DNA of 64,000 nucleotides from Phoronis australis. Lineage: Eukaryota > Phoronida > Phoronidae. This document shows positions 12,756-23,586 of this stretch, piece by piece (position 1 is the stretch's first letter; every line of letters starts with the position of its first letter). The notes beneath the pieces are model-generated. The model had not been told where the DNA came from and did no database searches. It was given only the letters and a program-made list of their open reading frames with translations. Location of the stretch: assembly GCA_002633005.1 (NCBI GenBank), contig NMRA01000227.1:568219-632218 (forward strand). The letters run 5' to 3'. A program made the position numbers and the translations under genes.

Positions 12756-15700
12756 TGACAACTATGTGCTCTAGATATTTTCCACTCTTCTGAGTAACTA
12801 AAACAGTGAGGAATGTACACAATACAAACCAGTAAATCAAATTCGTAGCTCAGAGACTGACCGCAGAAGCAATGAATGTAACTAAGCTCATGTAATGGTA
12901 TTAGAAATAAAAAGGCTACTTCTAAATTGGTGCTAGTAAACTTTGTCTGTTGTAAAAGATGACATTGCTGATTGGCTTCAACAAATTGTGTTCCTTTCAA
13001 GGGACGGTCAACTTGACTGAGTTTGACGTATCAACCATGAAGTTTGTTCTGAAGTACATGTACACTGGACATTGGGCTTTAGACAAAAATCAGTGTAAGG
13101 AGAGTGTGATCGAACTCGCCGACTTCCTGTTGCTTCAAAAGCTGAAAACACACCTAGAGAACAGTGATTCGACCCCAGGCCCATCAGACGTATTGCTTCA
13201 CTCTATGCTGAGACTGTCCGTTATCCTGTTTAGGAGTTCTGTAGACAAAGAATGGCTAAACAACGTTGAAACTGCTCTGTGGAAGCAATGCTTGGACAGC
13301 GCATTGTGCTGTGACGTCATCATCAAGGCCGCCAACGAGGAGGTAAGCTTGAGAATTTACAATTGTTGAAGAAATAATGTTGCGGTTACTAATAAGTCAT
13401 TCGTTATTGCAAGTTTCGCTGCACTCTATAACTAATTGTGTATAAAGCCCTGCCCTGGCCAAGGCCTACTCCATTCTTGAATGTTATTGTCATAGGTTTC
13501 GCAGCTTGAATATAGTGAAAGTTCCTGATCGAAACACAATGTTTAGTTAAATGTTTCTTGGATGCTTGTTAGTCGCTAATATGAGTAAACATGTAAAATA
13601 TCAAAATTTAATAATTTTCAGGAATTTTCGGTACATCGATGTGTCCTTGCTATGTGGCCGTCTCTTGAAGCCATGTATAATAGCGACACAGGTTCGGGAA
13701 AAGGTGGGCGTTACAAGTTCATTTTGTATCAACAGGTGTGAGGTCATGGAATTTTAGAAGTAAATTCCAATGTTTTGATAGTGTGTTCCATAGTCCACGC
13801 TATTTTATTTTTGTAAAAATATAAATTTCTTCGTTAAAACGTAGGGCTAAATGAATAAAAAATAAGTTTAATTTACACCACTTACAGTTATAAAACGTTT
13901 CGTTTCTCAGAAAAGTTATTTCTATCCCTCAAGAACTCATGATTTATAGCTGCTTGGGGCAAAATTTGTTAAGTTGGATTGTCACGATAGGCTATTTTAT
14001 GCGCCGAATGTGATCTCAAGCAATAAGGAATCCAGAAGTTCTTTCTTATCTGAGCAAGGAACAACTCAAGCGGCTATATAACCGCCTTCCGCCTGAAAAA
14101 TAAACTTTGAACTGTCACAGTTCTTTGCAAACCCCAAAGTGATTTCACATATGAGTAAGGAACAGGTTGCATGTGGTCAAAATCAAAAATTGTTCATCTT
14201 GGACGGAACCCGGGTTTAAAGCCACATCTAAAGTTGATTTTTGACGGAAGGGGGTCTATAGCAGTATTGAATTAGAGGTGACTTTCTCTTGTTCGAGTCT
14301 AGGCTCCATAACTTAATTCGTTTCATTTTCTTTCTGTGTGCCAAGCATGACCTCAAAACAAAAACGAACGTTCAGTTCTCGTTCACGTCGTATCGAATAG
14401 TAAGCGGTCTTAACGCAAAGTTAGCGATTTTGGAAGATGAGGGATTTATTACAGCTTAAAAAGATTTTTTTACATTTATGCATAGGTGTGGTAGAATTAA
14501 GAGAGTTTGGACTGCAAGCCGTGAAGGTGGTGATGGAATACATTTATACCGGGAAGACTGAATTTACGGAATCCAATATTGAATCGGTTTTGAAACTTGC
14601 GCTTCGTTTGAGAATCGAGAGGTTACAGGAGCACTGCAATAAATACTACACAAAGGCAATTAACAAAGAAAATTGTCTTCATATTCGTTCCGTTGCTAAA
14701 CAAAATGGTTTCGACGAAGTATACGACAAGGCCGAAGAATTTTTGTACGCGTTCTTTGCAGACATATCGGAGACGAGAGCTATTTTAGAAGTGCCGATTG
14801 ATGCGTTGATGACCTTCATTCGAGATTTAAAGTTGAGCTACTTCACGCCGAAGGAGTTCTTTGAATTGGTTACTCGTTGGGTTAAGGAAGTTAGTACCGT
14901 GAGACTGGGTCATTTTGACCAACTGTTTGCTGCACTGAAACTCCAGTGGATTGCGCCAGATGATATGACAAGAATCAAAGAGAACGAATATGTCAAAAAC
15001 AGCGCTCTTTGTAAAGCGGCCATCGACAAATACGAGTCCAATGCCAGACAAGGTCACATTAGCCCGGGCGTTAAGGACTTAGTTGTCGTTTCCGGTAGCT
15101 ACTGTGGAAACAAGCACTTTGCTTATTCCATAAGCGAGGATCGTTGGGTAAGGCTGCCCGTACCTTCGAAATTTCCTGCAAAGAATCATTTAACTGTTGT
15201 CGGCAAAAATATTGTGTTGACTGATCGTCGTGTGTATGGAGATGCGGTGTTAATGTTGGAAACCGAAACCGGGACCTGGCAAGACTTGTCTGTCGAATTT
15301 AGTGGCCACAAGTTTGGAAGCGGGACCGTGGTTTCATGCGGCGGATTTATATGTATTGTTTCAGGCCTGCAACGACATTTGGAGCTCTATCCAACACGTC
15401 CAGGTCAAATGTTTAAAAACGTTAAGATAAATGCGTTGAAAGAGCCGTGCACCGTGTCTGCCTTCGCACTGAAGGATGAGGCCATTTTGATTCTTGCAAA
15501 GCCTAAGGCAAGCAGACGATTTCGGGTTAATAGGTGCCTGTTGTATGATGTCCGCACTGGAGAATTTGAGGAATATTCGTGTGGGGCAAGTTATGGACAA
15601 CTTATGTGTAACGACGAAATCGAGGGGAAAGTTTACGTGTTTAATAACGGTTCCGGCTATATGTTTGATTACGCAGACCGCCGGTGGAAGGAGGCTGGAA

Positions 15701-18700
15701 GGTACATACCACCCCCTCAAGGAATCAAACAAGATTCATTTGTCGGGATACTTTACAAAGGTGTAGCGTATGTTGCTGCCGATGGACAAAGCTTGGAGAA
15801 TGCCACAAACGGGCAACTTTACAAATTCACCGGACACACATGGGTGAAGGTTATAGAGGTAATCGTGTTTATTGTTTAAGTTTTATCCATAAGATTGTAC
15901 AATTGCTTTGTCTGCACTGCTCATTTACTATCAGTTTTGTGGGGAACAATACTGTTTATAATTTCGTCCTGTAACTAGATAAATTACTATTGAAATATAG
16001 AAGTCATTCTGTACTACACAGGGGCGAAACTGGCAATTTTGCTTTGGGGTGGGGAAGGGAGGATGTGTGAGGCATCGATTTGCCTACCCTTTGAAAGCTA
16101 AGACGACGAGGATCTTTATAATCAATCAATCAATCAATAAAGTCAATAAATCATTTATTATAGTGACCTCCTGTAGCAATTGCTACCCATCCACAACTTG
16201 GGCTTATAAGTCACCATTCCAAAGCGAACGTACAAAAAAGGCAACGCATACACGCATACAATGACAAAAAGAAAAGAAAATCATACCAACGCCAACCTTC
16301 TCGATCACTATTAAATGGAAAAAACAACTTTTTTGCCTAAGAAATGCATAAATAAAAGTGATAACTAATTTACTCACAGTGGTGTTAGTCATCAGAAAAG
16401 CAAACTACTTCTGAATTTCTATCTCATCAAATGTGGGGCAGACCAACATGACCTCTGCAAATAACCCACTTCTGAGATCAGTGTAGAGATCGCAAGAGCA
16501 AAGGGAATGTATTTCATTCTTAACACATGAGGCAGTACAAAAATGACACAAACGCTCCTCAACCGGAGTAAAAATACCGAAACGGCCAGTTTCCACTTTC
16601 AGCGGCAAGACTCCACATCTAAATTGGGAAAAGATGGATTCCTTTTCTCTAGAAATGGTCATTTTTAAATAAACTTCTGTTTGATAATTATTAGTTTTAA
16701 ATAATTTATAAGTTCATAGCTTGGGTTTGCTCAAAATTTCTGCCTTCCATTCAGACTCGGAAAGATTCATCAGTTTCATTTTGGCATTTCCCAGATCACG
16801 AGCTGACCTTTGATAAAATGCTTCCATCTGATCAACCCCAGTAAAAATTTGAGATACAGTTTTTGGCCAATTGTTCTGTCTGTACTTGAGATCACAGTAA
16901 AATACTTGCTTTGTGAGACAATTATCTGGCATGAAATAAGTCTATTCCAGTGCTGTAATATACAAAAGTTCCTGCGAACTATACCAGGTATCCACCCCAT
17001 ATCTCCATTCATCGCGGCGATTGGAGAAAATTTGTATCGAATGGCCGGATTTGGGATTGAATCACACTGAGGAAAAAGCACTGCCCCCAAACACCAGCGC
17101 AATAATCAAGCATCGGGATAACACACGCATCATATGTATGTATGTCTTGAACCCAAACTCACTCAGGCGCTTGAATTTAGAGACCATAGCACCAACTGCA
17201 CGGCCACCAGACGCTGCTAGTGCGGCAGCGGCTTGTTTAAATTGCAAAGGTTCATCAAAAAGGACACTTAAGTATTGATACTGACTTAAAAAGGGAACGG
17301 GTTATTCGCATAATTGAAGACAAAGTTGGTCTGCGTCACCCGGGGCTTACGAAAATGCATAACTTCAGTTTCACTCAAATTCAACTCCATCCTCCATTGT
17401 TTACTCCAAGTGTGCAAGAGAAACAACGTGGCCTGCATATCATGGTCACGTGACGAGAGTAAGGCAATGTCGTCAGCATACAACATGGAGCTAATTGCAT
17501 TATTTCCTATAGGGATACCACGGTTGAACCAATTCAGTTCAATAACAAAGCCATGTGTATAAAAAGATGTACACCAAAACGTATAGGGAACCAATCAGAC
17601 GATCGCAAAATTTATAGTGCAATGTCTTCACGATAGCCCTGATTTGGTAATTCTTGACCCCTTTGGTCATCCTCGGAGGGAGCCTACCCACTACCCAATT
17701 TTGTATATAGAAAAAAGAACCCCACAAGGGGAACCGACAATTTTTGTAATGTGGTAGAACCTGCCAAATTGGTGACGACAGTGGAACTAAAATTTTGAAA
17801 TTTGTGATGGCAGGCAAAGTTGGTGATCACTCAGAGATTTCATCAGTAGTGACCAGAAACGGGCTTCCTGAGGACCATTATTTTTCGCCCCCAAAGACAA
17901 AATCCCAGGTACCGCCCCGATGTTAAACAATGTGTGTGGGAAGTTTTACAAAGAGTTCCTACAAGTTAAGAAACGTAAACTCAACTGTAAATGTTGTAGT
18001 TGTTTATTCTAGATGCCAGCCAAGCTGTACTTTAGTGTTCGACCCACAGTGCTGCGAGTTCCGGCGTCGTTAGCCACGTGCCCGCCAGAATGCCTCCATT
18101 GCCACAATGCAGAATCTAAATCAGTAACAGTATTCGCGGGTTTGTAAACGCTACCAAATGAAGAACCAACCTCATTGACTATGATTCTTACATAGCTTGA
18201 GTCATTCGGTAGACATTGACATATTACCAACTAATAACTGATCTTGCACTGCAAATATCAATAACGTCTTACTCTCATAAGATTCTCCTGTTCAAAATTA
18301 CGAAATTTGACAGTTGTTCAAATAGTTTGGTTTAAAAACTTGTCTCTTAAGAATTTTGAAACTGCACATCCATCTATTCTTTTTTTCATTTTTCTTTATT
18401 TTATTCATGGGCAATTCCATTTGACGGACGTACAATCAGAGAACATTTTATCAACTGTGAAAAAAATGTTCATCCTTGGAAAATATTTAATATACCAATT
18501 GATAGGTCTCATCAATAGGTTTCAAAGCGTGTATCAACTTTTCTCTTATCTTTTTATCTGACAGAAGATTGCCTTTAAAGGAGCTTGACGGACGTACGCA
18601 GAGAATTTGAATTTTTGAAAAAAAATTAACGTAAATTTTCTGTGAGTTGCATTCAGTTACACCTTTTGTTTTCTATGATGATTTAATGGAATGTTTGTAA

Positions 18701-20582
18701 AGTACAACACACTAATTTTTGATGATATCTTCTAAAAATTTTTTGTCAGACAGCTCAATGTAAGTTGAGTGAGTGTGACGGACGTGCGTGATCGACGTAC
18801 GCTCTGAATTTCTAGTTTTAAATTATTTGTTTTGACTAAAATATCATTTCAGAATAATTCAAACTTTTGAAGTTTTAAATTTATATTCATGCTCAATAAA
18901 GTAGGTGACTGGTTGCCACCACTTAAAAAATGCCCAGCATCGGCTTTTTAAACAAAACATAGCATAGCAAGTCAGAGCAGAAACAACACATTGATTCCAG
19001 ACCAACAACATGTATTTCCTTAGGTCTCCTGTTATTTATACTCCAGAGCACCTTAGGAATTCTTTTGTATGGATGTTTTTTTTTGCGTCTAGGTACTTCT
19101 TTACAAACACTGTAAACTATAACTTTTCAGCAATTACTTTTGAAATTAAAAAAAAATGCAATGCGTCTAGTTTAAATCTGTAGCAACTTCTTTACTTGAC
19201 TTTAAAGCTGTCTGTGTATTATTTAATCCTTTTAACGTTCTCAGGTGTGAGACACATTTTATCTTGTGCAAGAGTAGAAATTAAAAATAAGATATAAGGT
19301 TATTTCTATTGGCTAAAATTTTTTAATTTCATGGGTGTGACGGACGCATGTGACGGACGTACAAATTTGCCGTACGTCTGTCGCACAATTTCTGACTTAA
19401 CAAATGATTTGTGGGATCTAAAATTTTGGTCAATAGTATTGAGTAACACGTTAAAATAGAATCTGACATTATTTTAATTTTGGTTGAAAACTTTTTATTA
19501 AGTAAATTTTTAGCACTTTTTGTGACGGACGTATGGAACCATTATATCTAGTAGTTGACCTTTCCCAAGAGGTCAATAATGTACCAAAGTTGAAATGTTA
19601 CTTTTTATAAAGTTTGAGCTTCATGTGATTGCAAAAATTTGATAATTAATGAAATACACATAATTGGCTTATTTATGGCATTAACTAGCAACACACATGA
19701 AAATCGAGCTATTTTTTAGGGTCAAGTGACCCTCAAAAATGGGTCTGTTCAGGCAAAAAACTGAAAGTTTTAAGACAATGAAATATGTGTTTTGAAACTA
19801 GAGTGACTGGGGTTTCAGATGAGACCAGAAATGTTAGTGTAGTCTCAATTTTAATTTTGCCTCGAGGTTGACATTTCATGGAATTGCCCTAAGTCATAGT
19901 TTACTAATACAAGTTAAATATATACAGATAACATGAGCACAAGAAAAACTCGCACATGCTCACGACACACCTGCCTTCACACCTACTCATCAATATTGAG
20001 TGATGTCTCGAAAAAGGTTATGTTTAGACAGGTTCTCCAGGGTACCTGGTACTCATCTAAGCTTTGCTGAAATAAAATTCTCCATGTAATATCTAAGGAA
20101 TTGAGTGAAATTTGGTAATGCTTTTAAAACTAAGACATTTGAAATATTTTAGTTGTAACAAAATTCAATTGAAAATTTAAGTTTCTGTTTTGATAGGTTA
20201 ACCAAAAGTCTATAACCTAATAGACACCTCATTCTGTTAACACCCAGCTGCATAATTCTGCTATCAATCCTTTGTATTTTCACATTAAGAATATACATGT
20301 ACGACTTGCCCTTCACTTTATGACTGACATAAAGTACACAAATCAGAATCCATCAATTCTACCCTGACGGAAGACAGTGGTTACGTCTGATGCCAGTGCA
20401 TATAGGCTGACATTACCGGCTAAGCTCACACATTTTTAGCGTGCATGCAGTGGCAATAATTGAAAGATCATTGCCCTAATAACTTACTTGTTTATGTTTC
20501 AGAAAGACCGCAGTGCGATACTTCAGACGACAGCTATTATGTGTTGGACGATGACGACTCGTCCTTCGATTACTGGGACTAA
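12646..20582 (+). CDS. Double-BTB, BACK and Kelch-like protein (multi-exon, 5' incomplete)
   Basis: Exons are 12646-12729, 13002-13342, 13622-13703, 14486-15858 and a probable terminal exon 20503-20582. All internal junctions are GT-AG and phase-compatible. The protein starts inside a first BTB/POZ domain (PIFEGM...MKFVLKYMYTGHW), continues to a second BTB (CCDVIIKAANEE, EFSVHRCVLA, VVMEYIYTGKTEF), then BACK (about 14630-15050) and a divergent Kelch-type beta-propeller (about 15070-15850). Proteins of this build are usually substrate adaptors for CUL3 ubiquitin ligases: BTB binds CUL3 and Kelch recruits the target. Two BTBs in tandem are unusual for a Kelch protein. The exon encoding the start of BTB-1 was not found upstream. 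The last junction is phase-incompatible with the acidic terminal exon unless one exon in the 4.6-kb intron was missed. The function is inferred from domains only. Confidence 0.8.
13002..13342 (+). CDS. Exon: end of BTB-1, linker, start of BTB-2
   Basis: The exon is 341 nt with acceptor TTTCAAG and donor GAG|GTAAGC. VNLTEFDVSTMKFVLKYMYTG is the strand-helix end of a BTB domain; ESVIELADFLLLQKLKTHL is the helix after it. After about 55 residues the second BTB begins at LCCDVIIKAANEE. The exon ends in phase 0. Confidence 0.85.
13622..13703 (+). CDS. Exon: BTB-2 core
   Basis: Acceptor TTTTCAG at 13621. The peptide EFSVHRCVLAMWPSLEAMY has the canonical BTB VHR.VLA..S..F..M pattern. Two donors keep phase 1: 13691 (ACAG|GTTCGG) and 13703 (AAAG|GTGGGC). 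The longer form is preferred because it gives the usual spacing between the M(F/Y) and the following V-E-L strand. Confidence 0.8.
14486..15858 (+). CDS. Large exon: end of BTB-2, BACK, Kelch-like propeller
   Basis: The exon is 1373 nt. It opens at VVELREFGLQAVKVVMEYIY (end of BTB-2). BACK follows with HCNKYYTKAINKENCLHI, FFELVTRWVKE and LFAALKLQWIAPDD. From about 15060 there are Kelch-like blades with repeated hydrophobic beta strands and W(V/Q/K) pairs such as EDRWVRLP, TGTWQDL and DRRWKEAGRYIPPP. Gly-Gly doublets are mostly degenerate. The donor after VIE (GAG|GTAATC) or the alternative TGG|GTGAAG both leave phase 0. Internal ORFs on the minus strand here are shadows. Confidence 0.85.
16100..17595 (-). 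pseudogene. 5'-truncated LINE fragment, minus strand, in BTB-Kelch intron
   Basis: On the minus strand the catalytic RT motif SSMLYADDIALL is followed by LFLLHTWSKQWRMELNLSETE (17594-17286), then a thumb-like KQAAAALAASGGRAVGAMVS (about 17240-17185), GDMGWIPGIVRRNFCILQHW (about 17020-16960), and a C-terminal FRCGVLPLKVETGRF with a CHFC...H...C knuckle (about 16630-16490). Frames are broken, so it is dead. Homology stops just before the RT A/B motifs near 17595, a typical 5' truncation. An (ATCA)n tract at 16121-16138 is the likely 3' tail. Confidence 0.8.
18409..19889. mobile_element. TIR element with internal TGACGGACGTAC repeats
   Basis: GGGCAATTCCAT at 18409-18420 and its reverse complement at 19878-19889 bound about 1.48 kb of AT-rich, non-coding DNA. 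Inside are six direct copies of TGACGGACGTAC or one- to three-base variants (18422, 18586, 18776, 19338, 19351, 19523), an inverted near-copy near 19370-19383, and a partial copy at 18793. No transposase frame is visible, so it is probably a non-autonomous DNA transposon lying in the BTB-Kelch intron. Confidence 0.55.
20503..20582 (+). CDS. Probable terminal exon, acidic C-terminus
   Basis: A strong acceptor (TTTATGTTTCAG) precedes a frame reading RPQCDTSDDSYYVLDDDDSS and ending FDYWD and TAA. Its Asp-rich tail looks like a true protein end. It needs incoming phase 1, while the 14486-15858 exon leaves phase 0, so an intermediate exon is implied or it belongs to another transcript. An AATAAA lies 580 bp downstream. 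Confidence 0.5.
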
Positions 20583-20742
20583 ACCACTTCGCCAAAAACA
20601 CCTTGGCGCTTTACTGCGTGAGGTTTGAAACATTACGAAGCTGCTGGCTTTGTAGCTAACTCTTTGTACTGCTCACTTTGAAAGACACGTATGCTCAAGG
20701 AAAGAACACCTAGTTGGTTATCGTTGTGTTAACGAGTTTATT

Positions 20743-20910
20743 GCAGAAAGCATGCGCGCACCCGGCCTTCAAAATGGGAGGGTTCGAATTTCTGTCGATG
20801 TAGACCTTTTGCTGACAAAAAATGGGGAGGACTAAAAAATAAAAAAAACGGGGTCCCACCCTCAGAACTGTGAACTGTGCATCTGCGTCTTTTTTTAGTG
20901 GACTTTTGTG
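20743..20910 (-). repeat. Partial copy of the GCATGCGCGCACCC repeat
   Basis: This segment is the reverse complement of about 53020-53187: the terminal GCATGCGC.CACCC, a GGGTTCGAATTT-like tRNA box-B motif, then GGGAGGACTAAAAAA and GTGAACTGTGCATCTGCGT. It lies in the presumed 3' UTR of the BTB-Kelch gene. Confidence 0.6.
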
Positions 20911-21160
20911 TCGGATTCAGTTAGTATATACTTTATGCATGGTTCTCTAAAAAATTTTAGGAATTGTTTTTAAATTAAAATGTTCCGCTTTTATGAGGCT
21001 CTTACAAGAAAGTCGTAACAAACGAGAACGAAGTGATAACTTTGAAAACTGAATAGCGTTTTTGAGATAATATTTTGAACTTATATTTTAAACAAAATTT
21101 GACAGTTTTATTTATACTGTTGTCATCCTATGAATGTACCTTTCTTTTTTGTGAAATTGT

Positions 21161-21166
21161 AATAAA
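21161..21166 (+). terminator. Poly(A) signal candidate for the BTB-Kelch gene
   Basis: AATAAA lies in AT-rich sequence about 580 bp after the candidate stop codon on the same strand. Confidence 0.4.
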
Positions 21167-21260
21167 AAGACATGTTCACGTGACCCAATTAAATGGCAGT
21201 TTAATAATAAGTCAAAATGATATTCTGCAGGCTCTCCACTTTCGGTAATCTATGCAGTTT

Positions 21261-22271
21261 CAGTGGAGGATCTAGGATATCACCAGGGGGGCCCCACATT
21301 TTGTCCGGCTGTAAGCATTTGCGCAAACTGAACCGCTATTGTAGATGCGCATAGCACCGAATGGGGGAAGGTCGGGAGGGGGGTTTGCCCCGCTCCCGCC
21401 CAGGAAATTTTTCTGTTTTTACCTCTAAAAATCAAGCATTTTCCTTGATTCCTGAAGTATTATCCAAGAAAAAAAGGCAAAAAAAAGAAACACTTAGAAC
21501 GTGTCAAACGGGAAAAACTTCAAGAACCAAAGACTCGAACTCACGACGGATAGAGCGAGCGCGCGTTACTACTACACCAACACGATTTACCTATTAAGAT
21601 TATACTAAGAGACCTACTTGTTTATGGTCCACAGCGTTTGTGCGCGAAACCTACTTCTTTTTGTAATGCTTATTACACGTTTTATATTTTGTGCCATCAA
21701 TTCATAACAAATTTGTCGTATTTAAAATAGTCTTCAAATGCCCAAAAGACCAAATCCGTTTTTCGTGTTGGCAATAATGACGGGATTGCTCTGGAAGTCG
21801 TTTTAAGATAAGGTTTGACAAAGAGAGTATTGCCAGTTTCCGAGTGATTCACTAAGGCTTCGATTAAAATTCACATCCTACCAGCAGCTTCTGTTTTTTC
21901 ATCGTCAATCAGGTTCCATTTTCCTTAAAAAATGAAGTAAATTGTCTTCATTGCACAGTGGAGCAGACGACGGAAACGGAGTCGTAGTGCGCAGCGCCAC
22001 TGCCGGTCGCCTGGGATATCGCGGGAGAGCCTATACTTAGCCATAGTTCCGTTACGAATGCGCCGTGTTCCGAATTTGACACTTGAAATTGGATTTGAGC
22101 CCCCCCCCCAACACTAAAACTGCACACCTTTAAATCTTTTTCCATCCGTATGACTTTAATTACCGGCGTTAATTAATAAACTCAACATTTCCCTTCGCTC
22201 TTACTGTTTTATTTTTTTGCAGCAGCCAAGGGGGGAGGGGGCGGTCCCCCTGGGCCCCCCTAAATCCGCCC
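21261..22271 (+). mobile_element. hAT-like non-autonomous element, copy 1
   Basis: It starts CAGTGGAGGATCTAGG and ends CTAAATCCGCCCATG, imperfect inverted ends of the CAGNGG type. AGTTT flanks it on both sides as a 5-bp target duplication. At about 21510-21590 the reverse complement contains a tRNA-like stretch (TGTAGTAGTAA... GAGTTCGAGTC, box A/B-like). Copies 2 and 3 lie at 33661 and 36004 in the same orientation. Minus-strand open frames of about 60 codons recur in all copies but have no recognisable domain. Confidence 0.7.
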
Positions 22272-23506
22272 ATGAGTTTAACTAGGTTAAATTCTATAGT
22301 TTGTAGGTATTTAACCGAAAACAGTCTTGTCGGTAAGGTACTACATAACCTGGAAGAGATGGTATGAAAACAACTACATAGAACTGGTTGTGAAAAACAC
22401 CATTTCTTGGGCAGCACATCTGTTTGCCTAAGGCTGGTAGAGTATTCGCCACTCATGTGTACCTTTACAAACTTTCACACCTTTAGAAGTTCTATCAAAA
22501 ATAGTAACTTGTTTCCCAGGACTCACACGCTGACGTCACTGTATGGTGAACCAATCCATTTGGTGAAGACGGTCAAGAATAACAAGTGAACGTTCCTTCA
22601 GTTGTATGCAACTGCCACAATACAACTGCAGCACATCAGGAGGTGTGTGAATTCGCAAAAGAAGTTACATGAACAAACAGAATTTTGCTGAGATGCGAAG
22701 TTTGTGTTAGGGACTGTTCTGAACTTGTTTTGAGTTTTTAATAGATTTTCATCTTATAGAGAATATTTGCTGTCTGTAGTGAGACTTGCCCTCCTATAAC
22801 TCGTATAGCTGTGTTCAGCGGCAATTTACTGACCTGGGGAGAGTTCAATAGCTGTCTCACGGCGAGAAAAATTTAGCCAAATTCTCTTGCTCCCTGTTGA
22901 AAATACACTGCAATTTCTGGGGTAATCTCACATGGTCAGACTTTTCTAGCGAGGTCCTCGCGTTACTTATCTCATCATAACTACAACTTAAACTGGTCCA
23001 TTGCAGTGGTGGTAAAAAGGGCAAACTTGACTTGAATGAAAGGAGATTAGGTTAGCTACACATTTGTAAATAAGTCTTGAGTCTCATACCTGAGAAAAAT
23101 GGGATGCAAAACTGTTAAGAGGAGAGGTTTCCAAACTTGAGGAAAGGATTGCAAAATTTGTGAAACTTATTATTAAACAAGAAGTTTTGATGATGAATGA
23201 AGAACTGATCAACTTAAAAGTTAAATGATGTCTTGAAAGAAAATGTGAATAACTTTGAGCAGTATTCAAAAAGGAGTAGCACACCCATTTATGGTTTGAA
23301 TGAAAAGTAGCCAGTCCAACAATGTCCGAATCTATATACAGCTGACAAACAGAACTTGTCTACTAATGTGACCAAATGTTTGTAAAATATTTGATTCTGT
23401 GACTCCAAGTGGCTGCCACATGACAAGGAGCAAAACGACCTATACTTGAATCAAGGTGTGCACGATAGTGAATACTTTCAGTTGTATTTATTTTGTGTTG
23501 ATTGAA
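22272..23506. other. Intergenic, nothing recognised
   Basis: Only unconserved short open frames are present, and no repeat or exon chain is supported. Confidence 0.4.
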
Positions 23507-23586
23507 GTGTGTTTCGGTGTGTGTGCGCGTCTGTGTGCGTGTGTATGAGTGTGTGCGCGCGCGCGTGTGGGTGCGCGTGTGCATAT
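23507..23586. repeat. TG/CG alternating purine-pyrimidine microsatellite
   Basis: An impure (TG)n tract with a central GTGCGCGCGCGCGTG block. Such alternating sequence can adopt Z-DNA. Confidence 0.9.

Noticed and set aside
15361-15732. Minus-strand open frame of 123 codons
   Set aside because: Shadow of the Kelch-coding exon on the opposite strand.
21510-21590. Possible tRNA gene in the hAT-like copies
   Set aside because: Box A/B-like motifs are present but no full cloverleaf is evident, and the stretch is degenerate in each copy.
21948-22145. About 60-codon minus-strand frame kept in all three hAT-like copies
   Set aside because: The copies are too similar for frame conservation to mean selection, and no domain is recognisable.
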